A program made the translations under genes and the position numbers. The notes beneath the pieces are model-generated. The model saw nothing but the letters and a program-made list of their open reading frames with translations, ran no database searches and was not told the origin of the DNA. A DNA stretch of 11,841 nucleotides from a bacterium. GTDB lineage: Bacteria > SZUA-182 > SZUA-191. Shown here in pieces: positions 7,048 through 11,841 of this stretch (positions are counted from its first letter, which is position 1; every line of letters begins with the position of its first letter). The stretch is taken from assembly GCA_003230535.1 (NCBI GenBank), contig QIEW01000062.1, positions 1-11,841 of the forward strand. The letters run 5' to 3'.

Positions 7048-7376
7048 TCCAATAAGGAGAGATGTTCAATATAATGACAAATTTAATTGGATATACAGTT
7101 CATTTTATATGTCTTGCGTGTTAAAATTGGTGGAGGTCAATAAATAATTGCGGATGTTGAGTAGATGAGGCGGAACCCAGACATTGCCCTTGATTGAGAT
7201 TTCTATAAGTTGTATCATCCATAGGGTAGGGAAGTGGATGGAAGGCGTGTTTTGAAGGTGTCGGCGGATTTTTTTACCAGCAGATAGCATCCGCCGGCAT
7301 TTTTTGTGTAACAGGTCAACTGTTTTTTGCGGATTCAACAAACCTTACAGTAACATTTAGAATGAGGAGTTCCCAG
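7048..7376. other. Intergenic leader upstream of gatC
   Basis: No convincing gene lies in these 329 bases. A minus-strand frame (7105-7341, TTG start) does not resemble any family I know. The notable content is the terminator-like hairpin at 7262-7305 and the gatC ribosome-binding site at 7364-7369. Confidence 0.5.
7262..7305 (+). terminator. Terminator-like hairpin upstream of gatC
   Basis: CGGCGGAT (7262-7269) pairs perfectly with ATCCGCCG (7289-7296), and the stem is followed by GCATTTTTT. The 19-nt loop is long, so it is a weaker intrinsic terminator or attenuator in the gatC leader. Confidence 0.4.
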
Positions 7377-7676
7377 ATGGAGCAAACGCCTAAACTTACC
7401 GTAGCCGACGTAGAATATGTAGCTAATCTGGCTCGGCTGTCGTTAACTGATGAGGAAAAGCAATCTCTGACGGAAGAGTTAGCCCGCATCTTAGCCTATA
7501 TAGAAAAACTAAATCAACTTGACACTGCCGAAATCCCGCCAACTTCACATGTATTGTCTCTGTCCAATGTATTACGGGAGGATAAGGTCGCCCCATCGCT
7601 CCGGCGGGAAGTTGCCTTGGAGAATGCCCCGCAAGCCGAGGCTGAATTATTTAAGGTGCCCAAAATAATTGAATAA
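7377..7676 (+). CDS. gatC: Asp-tRNA(Asn)/Glu-tRNA(Gln) amidotransferase subunit C
   Basis: GatC is the small subunit that wraps around and stabilises GatA in the GatCAB complex, which amidates misacylated Glu-tRNA(Gln) or Asp-tRNA(Asn) in the cytoplasm. The 99-residue product has the family pattern and length: LTVADVEYVANLARLSLTDEE, the helix with LARILAYIEKLNQLDT, then PTSHVLSLSNVLREDKV and a C-terminal FKVPKIIE. I chose ATG 7377 because GAGGAG (7364-7369) lies 7 nt upstream; the in-frame ATG at 7362 overlaps that site and has none of its own. The aroD start overlaps its last 8 bases. gatA and gatB are not adjacent on the 3' side, where they often lie. Confidence 0.92.
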   Translation: MEQTPKLTVADVEYVANLARLSLTDEEKQSLTEELARILAYIEKLNQLDTAEIPPTSHVLSLSNVLREDKVAPSLRREVALENAPQAEAELFKVPKIIE

Positions 7677-8412
7677 GACCGGCAGATCATATACCAAAAT
7701 AGGAAACACAGTGATTGGCGCCGAACCCAGGGTTATAGTCGCCATCTTTGGGGAGAAAGATGCTAAGCTAGCCCAAACCGCCCAGGATAACGGGGCAGAC
7801 CTGATAGAGCTTCGGCTGGATTTATATCCGCTACTGAGTGTACAGACGCTTGTGGACACCGTTCACCGGGTAAAAGAGGTCTGCCGCCTGCCTCTCATCG
7901 GTACTATCAGGTTAAAAGCTGAAGGGGGAGGTTTTCAGGGAGATGAAGGCGAACGCCGGCGCATGTTCCTTAGTGTTCTACCCCTGATAGATGCCATAGA
8001 TATAGAGCTTTCCGCCGCCGGGATAATCTCAGAGGTTGTTTCCGAGGCAAAGGCGCAAGGAAAAACAATTATTATCTCCCATCATAATTTTTACCGAACT
8101 CCCCCGGACACTGAGCTTGAGACGATAGCCAACAGTGCAAAACAGGCCGGAGCCGATATAGTGAAGCTGGCTGCCACTGCAAACAGCCTTGACGATCTGT
8201 CGAGGCTGTTGCTGTTTTCATATACCACGCCGCATAAGCCCATCTCATGTATTTCGATGGGAGAATTAGGCGCTCCATCCCGGTTTATCGCGCCGTTATT
8301 TGGTTCTTGCCTCACCTATGCCCACCTTTCTGACAGCACAGCTCCAGGACAATTTACTCTCTACGAACTGCAAGAGCGCCTAAAGATCGTCTTCCCTTGG
8401 TCTGCTCCCTGA
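7669..8412 (+). CDS. aroD: Type I 3-dehydroquinate dehydratase
   Basis: This enzyme dehydrates 3-dehydroquinate to 3-dehydroshikimate in the shikimate pathway through a Schiff base. The 247-residue protein has all the expected sites: the substrate-binding ELRLD (E47, R49), TIRLKAEGG (R81), catalytic His in SHHNFYRTP (H139), the Schiff-base lysine in DIVKLAAT (K166) and MGELGAPSR (R205). The start is TTG 7669, giving an 8-nt overlap with gatC, because the conserved N-terminal strand TKIGNTVIG is needed. An in-frame GTG at 7711 with AGGAA upstream would cut into that strand. AAGGTG at 7652-7657 could serve as the ribosome site. Length and motifs are normal. Confidence 0.93.
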   Translation: MNKTGRSYTKIGNTVIGAEPRVIVAIFGEKDAKLAQTAQDNGADLIELRLDLYPLLSVQTLVDTVHRVKEVCRLPLIGTIRLKAEGGGFQGDEGERRRMFLSVLPLIDAIDIELSAAGIISEVVSEAKAQGKTIIISHHNFYRTPPDTELETIANSAKQAGADIVKLAATANSLDDLSRLLLFSYTTPHKPISCISMGELGAPSRFIAPLFGSCLTYAHLSDSTAPGQFTLYELQERLKIVFPWSAP

Positions 8413-8581
8413 GCTTTAAACCCAAGAGATACCTTAAATTCAGTGGATAGAGAGACAACCACAACCGACGTCCGATCCACCGTCAAAAAAATAAAAGAAC
8501 CTTGTTGGTGATTTAAAAACAATATGATAGAATGTATTTATCAGGGAAAAATATCACCAAAATTAAACGCCAACGAGGTAA
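8413..8581. other. Intergenic region between aroD and repeat copy 4
   Basis: No gene is visible. An exact 8-bp inverted repeat, TTGGTGAT (8505-8512) and ATCACCAA (8553-8560), encloses a 40-base AT-rich segment. No T-tract follows it, so I do not call it a terminator. Confidence 0.4.
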
Positions 8582-8744
8582 CCCGAATAATTCGGGATTT
8601 ATAACACGCTCGGAGTTGGTCGCTTCCATAGCGGGAGTTTTCGGTGATTTGTACGAGCCATTTTGTTTTTTGACCGTTATTTTATAACTAGCTGTATTTA
8701 AATAACATCATTAATGTTTACCGCGGATTTATGAATAATCCGGG
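8582..8744 (+). repeat. Interspersed repeat copy 4 (about 163 bp, MITE-like)
   Basis: Full-length copy with CCCGAATAATTCGGG followed by ATTTATAACACGCTCGG, then GCGGGAGTTTTCGGTGATTTG, the CATTTTGTTTTTTGACCGTTA block closest to copy 2, and the right end TTTATGAATAATCCGGG. Its right end overlaps the last codons of the Mut7-C gene on the other strand. Confidence 0.85.
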
Positions 8745-9235
8745 TGTACTCTCCCCCGATCCCCTCTTTCTCCGATCTCTTTATAATTAAGGATCTCACG
8801 AATTTGGGCCTGCATTTTGTCGATATGCGTAGCCGGCCAAAATATTCGTTGACAATAGGGACAACGTGAGAAAAGGGATTGTGTGGCGAAGACATAAGCC
8901 GGGACAGATGCTCTCACCAGTTCCTTATTTATCGGTTGAAGGAGGCAGTTACAGATTAAGCAGCGCGAGAACAGCTTTCCTTTAAGCTGCAAATCCAGTT
9001 CACGGATAACCTGCCGCAGCTGATCAGGCAGTAGATCGTGCTCAACCAGCAGGTTTGGTTTGGCATATCGACAGAGGACGAGGCGGGTGTCCCTGGTTAA
9101 AATCAGGCGTTGTTCCGCTTTAGCTATCCTAAGTATTTCCCCGTCAGTGAGATACGGATTATAAACTGTATCATAACCAAATATCCGCAACCATTTAGCC
9201 AGCTTCCCCAACATTACATCGGCGATGAACCGCAT
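8729..9235 (-). CDS. Mut7-C RNase domain protein with zinc ribbon
   Basis: A 168-residue protein of the Mut7-C type (a PIN-like RNase fold followed by a zinc ribbon). The N terminus has the signature MRFIADVMLGKLAKWLRIFGYDT with D6 and D22, and ILTRDTRL supplies another acidic site (D49). The C-terminal half has CLIC at 92-95 and CPYC at 125-128, followed by QRIFWPATHIDKM as in relatives. Bacterial members are presumed nucleases, but substrates are generally unknown. The family normally ends soon after this segment, so the extra tail and stop (HPDYS) encoded by repeat copy 4 look acquired. No clear ribosome site precedes the ATG, and a 20-bp near-palindrome lies 8 nt upstream. The gene stands alone, facing the gatC-aroD pair. 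Confidence 0.88.
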   Translation of the reverse strand: MRFIADVMLGKLAKWLRIFGYDTVYNPYLTDGEILRIAKAEQRLILTRDTRLVLCRYAKPNLLVEHDLLPDQLRQVIRELDLQLKGKLFSRCLICNCLLQPINKELVRASVPAYVFATQSLFSRCPYCQRIFWPATHIDKMQAQIREILNYKEIGERGDRGRVHPDYS

Positions 9236-9242
9236 ATTTAAT

Positions 9243-9262
9243 TGATAAACAATTGTTAATCA
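9243..9262 (-). promoter_or_regulatory. Near-perfect palindrome upstream of the Mut7-C gene (operator candidate)
   Basis: TGATAAACAATTGTTAATCA is palindromic at 18 of 20 positions and lies just before the start codon. A second exact palindrome, CTGTAATTACAG, lies at 9296-9307, and CGCCGT/ACGGCG pairing lies between them. Confidence 0.4.
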
Positions 9263-9307
9263 GCCGCCGTTCACTGCAACAATACGGCGACTAAGCTGTA
9301 ATTACAG

Positions 9308-9664
9308 ACTTTTTCTGGATTCTACATATCAGATAATAGCTCTAATTATATCCTGGGTTTATATTGGTGGCAATTTTTTAGCGGAAAAACTTATTCATTG
9401 ACACAGCCAACTAGACATTAATCATACATTATGGAATAATTTATATATTGAATCAGTAGTGTCCGGTTAGATATTTGCATAAGCCGCAAAATACCTTTTA
9501 ATCTTAAATTCAAAAAAAATATTATAACCTGATGGCCTTGTGGTAATGTGGGTAACTCGGAATGAAAAGGAGAGTTGTCCAAGTTTTTGTGCGGAAACTT
9601 TTTGTCTTTTTAAAAAGTTTTCCACAGAAACGGCATTTCCACAAGGCATAAAGCTGACAACCCA
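9308..9664. other. AT-rich non-coding stretch joining the Mut7-C gene and the IS21 remnant
   Basis: No gene is seen. TGTCCGGTTAG at 9460-9470 is where the element's downstream end could begin, but no matching terminal repeat was found on the istA side. A 14-base imperfect inverted repeat (GCCTTGTGGTAATG at 9535, reverse partner ending at 9647) brackets a segment between that point and istB. Confidence 0.4.
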
Positions 9665-10442
9665 TCATACCGTAAAATTGTTTTCAGGCAAAGTCTTTTT
9701 GTTTTTCTTTTTCCTCATGGAGTCTCCTTTCAGGTTGATTTGATAAGCGTTATGGACTAATCTGTCCAGAATGGCGTCAGCCAGAGTGGGATTGCCGATC
9801 GCTTCATGCCAGTGTTCTACCGGCAGTTGTCCGGCCACAATTGTGGAGCGCAGGCCGTGTCTGTCTTCGGCGATTTCCAATAGGTCCCTCCTTTCCTGGT
9901 CTGTTAATGTGGATAGGCCCCAGTCGTCAATGATTAATAGATCGGTTTTGGCAATAGTATTCATCAGTCTGCTGTAGCGCCCGTCACCCCGGACTATGGC
10001 CAGATCCCCAAACAGGCGTGGGCATCGACAGTAGAGGACCTTAAAACCCTCCATACATGCCCGGTGCCCCAAGGCGCAGGCGATAAAACTTTTCCCGGCG
10101 CCGGTGGGGCCGGTAATCAGTATGTTTAGGTGTTCCCTGATCCATTGGCAAGTCCCTAACTGTTTGATTTGCGATCTGTCCATGCCTCTAGGCGCCTGAT
10201 AGTCTATATCTTCCAGACATGCCTGTTGTCTCTAGTTTGGCGACTTTTAGCCGGGAGGTCAAGCGGCGGTTTTCACGTTCGCCGTGTTCACGGTCCACCA
10301 GAAGCCCCAGTCTTTCGGTAAAGCTAAAAGTGTCGAAATCGGACGAGTTTAATTGTTCTTCCAACGCCCGGGCCAGGGTCACGGACCCCATACCGGAGAA
10401 TTTCATGTTTCTCAGTTTTTCCAATGTCGGTTGCAGAAGCAT
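9665..10442 (-). pseudogene. istB: IS21 transposition helper ATPase, single frameshift
   Basis: IstB is the AAA+ ATPase that assists the IstA transposase in target capture. The N-terminal frame (from ATG 10442) reads MLLQPTLEKLRNMKFSGMGS and LGLLVDREHGERENRRLTSRL as in intact homologues, then leaves the family pattern. One base away the pattern resumes as ACLEDIDYQAPRGMDRSQIK and continues with Walker A GPTGAGKS, Walker B DLLIIDDWG, LPVEHWHEAIG and DAILDRLVHNA to the end. The span is 3n+1 bases, and one extra base near 10222 accounts for it. A good AAGGAG site precedes the ATG by 9 nt. Apart from the shift the protein is complete. Confidence 0.88.
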
Positions 10443-10470
10443 CTCTTATATCTCCTTTTGTTTTTAGGTA

Positions 10471-11300
10471 TTAGTGGTAATATTCACTGCCGCGTATATT
10501 TTGGTGTTCAATAGGGGGACGACAGGCGTTATCCCTCTGGGGCAGGGGCTGTTTATCCAATCCTTTGGGTCCGTGGCCCTTTTCCAGGATGGAGCGGATA
10601 CTTTTGTAGCGGCAGCCTCTGATGATGATCGCCCGGCGGCAAGCTGCTTCCAGGCGCTCCGGGGAATATCGTTTGCCCAGGCGCATAATCCCCATACAGG
10701 AGCGATAGCCTTGGGGCGGGATGCTCCCTGCCCCTCATCACGGCCTCCACTACCTGGGTGGTGGCTTCTCCCACCGTGGATGCCCAATTGATGATCCGGG
10801 AGGGGGTCCAATCCAGGTATTCCCGGTGGCTTTTGGGCATGTGTTCTTTTACGGTGGTAAACATCCCGGGTGTGTCATCCCGCATATGGCTGGCCACCAG
10901 TGGCTGGCCACCCGGTTGTTTTTATGGAATATTTCCACCGTAGTGTGGGTATAACGTATCTCCACTGTCTCATGGATCAATTGATAAGGTACGCTGTAGT
11001 AATGCCGGAACAACTCCACAGGGTAATCAATGTTAACCTTGGCACATTTCCATTCGGCAAAGGTATAGCGGGTCTGGGGCAGGGGTAGGAGCGCCGGTTT
11101 ATCAATTGATAGAAACCAGGAGCGGCGTGAGCCGGACAGTTTCTGAAACGGACGCTTATTCTATCAGATCAAGCCGCTCCCAAATGGCCAGGTTTACCTC
11201 CGGCAGGCCGAAAAAAGTGCGCTTGCGCAGGGGCGCTAAAATCCAGCGCTCCACTATTTGCACCGCTGTTTCCACCTTGGCTTTGGTATAAGCGTTCAAA
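10471..11300 (-). pseudogene. istA: IS21 transposase, 5'-truncated and multiply frameshifted
   Basis: IstA is the DDE transposase of IS21. Minus-strand fragments in changing frames give the C-terminal part in order: [20 protein letters not shown] (about 11284 to 11162), [16 protein letters not shown] through IDYPVELFRHYYSVPYQL and VEIFHKNNRVASH (about 11160 to 10905), then MFTTVKEHMPKSHREYLDW to GREHP (about 10885 to 10720), then QGYRSCMGIMRLGKRYSPER to NIRGSEYYH (to 10471). The breaks are one extra base near 11161, a 14-bp tandem duplication near 10887-10912, and one extra base in the G-run at 10713-10716. The N-terminal DNA-binding and most of the catalytic region are absent upstream of about 11300, so the copy is dead. 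Confidence 0.85.
10887..10912. repeat. 14-bp offset tandem duplication inside istA
   Basis: TGGCTGGCCACC occurs at 10887-10898 and again at 10901-10912. It disrupts the transposase frame and is a genuine lesion rather than a single-base call. Confidence 0.7.
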
Positions 11301-11841
11301 TACACCTGATAATAATTGTCAGAATACGCAATTCGTAATCACCCATCCTTTTCATCCACTTTACAGGCAGAAGTTTAAGATGGTCACTTACCGCCATAAC
11401 TGGGGTAAAGACAGTATATTTTTATGATTACAGGGGGCGCTTGGTTTCTGTCCCCGCTTGCTGGACAAGCGTTATTGTCGAAGACCCGTTTGTCAGAATA
11501 TCAGCAGGCCGCGCTTTGTTTCGTCTTGAAGATTTGCTTCATCTTTGCACTTTGCTCCAAGACGTTAAAGAAAAAATGGTTGTCCATGGTAAAATCAATC
11601 CACGATGTATGTAAGGTTAATTATGCCGCATGCGTAAAGATAAAAATGCCGTACAACCGACTAACCGCTTTCTTTTAAAAGCTTATGTAGTCTTTCAATA
11701 TGAGCACAGATATTGCTTTTGCGGGAATTATTGCTTTACAAACTGCAAGGTATACTAGCATGCTTTAATAATTTGGAAATTTAATGTTATAAGAGTTTTA
11801 AGTTGTTCGTAATATTCTTCGATGTTTCTAAAGAAATCATA
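11301..11841. other. Distal region with no identified gene
   Basis: A minus-strand frame of about 40 codons (11296 to about 11420) reads [20 protein letters not shown] and looks somewhat protein-like, but it has stops on both sides and I do not recognise it. A plus-strand frame at 11424-11678 is cysteine-rich without family features. From about 11690 on the DNA is AT-rich and no feature is evident. The stretch may be decayed mobile DNA next to the truncated istA. Confidence 0.3.

Larger units (their letters stand above)
9460..11300 (-). mobile_element. Decayed IS21-family insertion sequence
   Basis: The gene order istA then istB on the minus strand is that of IS21. istB keeps its start, its ribosome site and its C terminus but has a frameshift. 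istA has several frame lesions and lacks its N-terminal half. No matching terminal inverted repeats or target duplication could be found, so both outer limits are estimates. Confidence 0.75.

Noticed and set aside
7105-7341. 78-codon minus-strand frame in the gatC leader
   Set aside because: It needs a TTG start with a weak ribosome site, contains the terminator-like hairpin and resembles no family I recognise.
9398-9430. Plus-strand promoter with TTGACA at 9398
   Set aside because: No -10 box at proper spacing, and no plus-strand gene follows.
11424-11678. 84-codon plus-strand frame after the IS remnant
   Set aside because: No clear ribosome site, unusual cysteine and phenylalanine content and no recognisable motifs; probably chance.
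1-11841. CRISPR array or tRNA/rRNA genes
   Set aside because: No regularly spaced short direct repeats, and no T-loop-like or rRNA-like sequence was seen on either strand.

Overview
The window looks like chromosomal DNA from an uncultured, probably anaerobic, Gram-negative-type bacterium. The pointers are a flavin reductase/rubredoxin fusion, several proteins with classical Sec signal peptides, bacterial housekeeping genes (gatC, aroD), moderate GC with AT-rich intergenic DNA, and many small dispersed repeats. I cannot place it in a phylum from the sequence alone. Lineages such as Desulfobacterota, Nitrospirota or Planctomycetota would fit, but that is only a guess.

Layout. Positions 1-287 hold the end of a flavin reductase/rubredoxin protein. 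A secreted TPR protein with a degenerate staphylococcal-nuclease-like domain follows (404-1507), then a secreted DUF4139 protein split by a +1 frameshift (1564-2995). Positions 2996-3479 hold repeats and a strongly folded intergenic element. From 6772 back to 3480 a minus-strand cluster reads: a degenerate response-regulator receiver, then three secreted SUMF1/FGE-fold paralogues, one carrying an N-terminal PEGA domain. All three lack the catalytic cysteine pair of true formylglycine-generating enzymes. Just upstream of the receiver lies a 39-codon gene remnant that ends abruptly at a repeat copy. Positions 7377-8412 carry gatC and aroD, overlapping and co-directional. A minus-strand Mut7-C RNase-domain protein (8729-9235) has its stop codon inside another repeat copy. 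Positions 9460-11300 are a decayed IS21-family insertion sequence (istB with one frameshift, istA with several lesions and no 5' end). The last 540 bases hold nothing I can identify.

The most notable unannotated structure is a family of four interspersed repeats of about 156-163 bp (one truncated) at 2996, 4279, 6887 and 8582. They share a 15-bp palindromic left end, CCCGAATAATTCGGG (one copy has a mismatch), and a right end ending in GAATAATCCGGG or close to it. They sit directly against gene ends and look like a MITE-type element that has trimmed or remodelled neighbouring genes. The second candidate system is the secreted, cysteine-less FGE-fold trio with its non-canonical receiver. It reads as one transcription unit of surface or periplasmic proteins, but its function is unknown.
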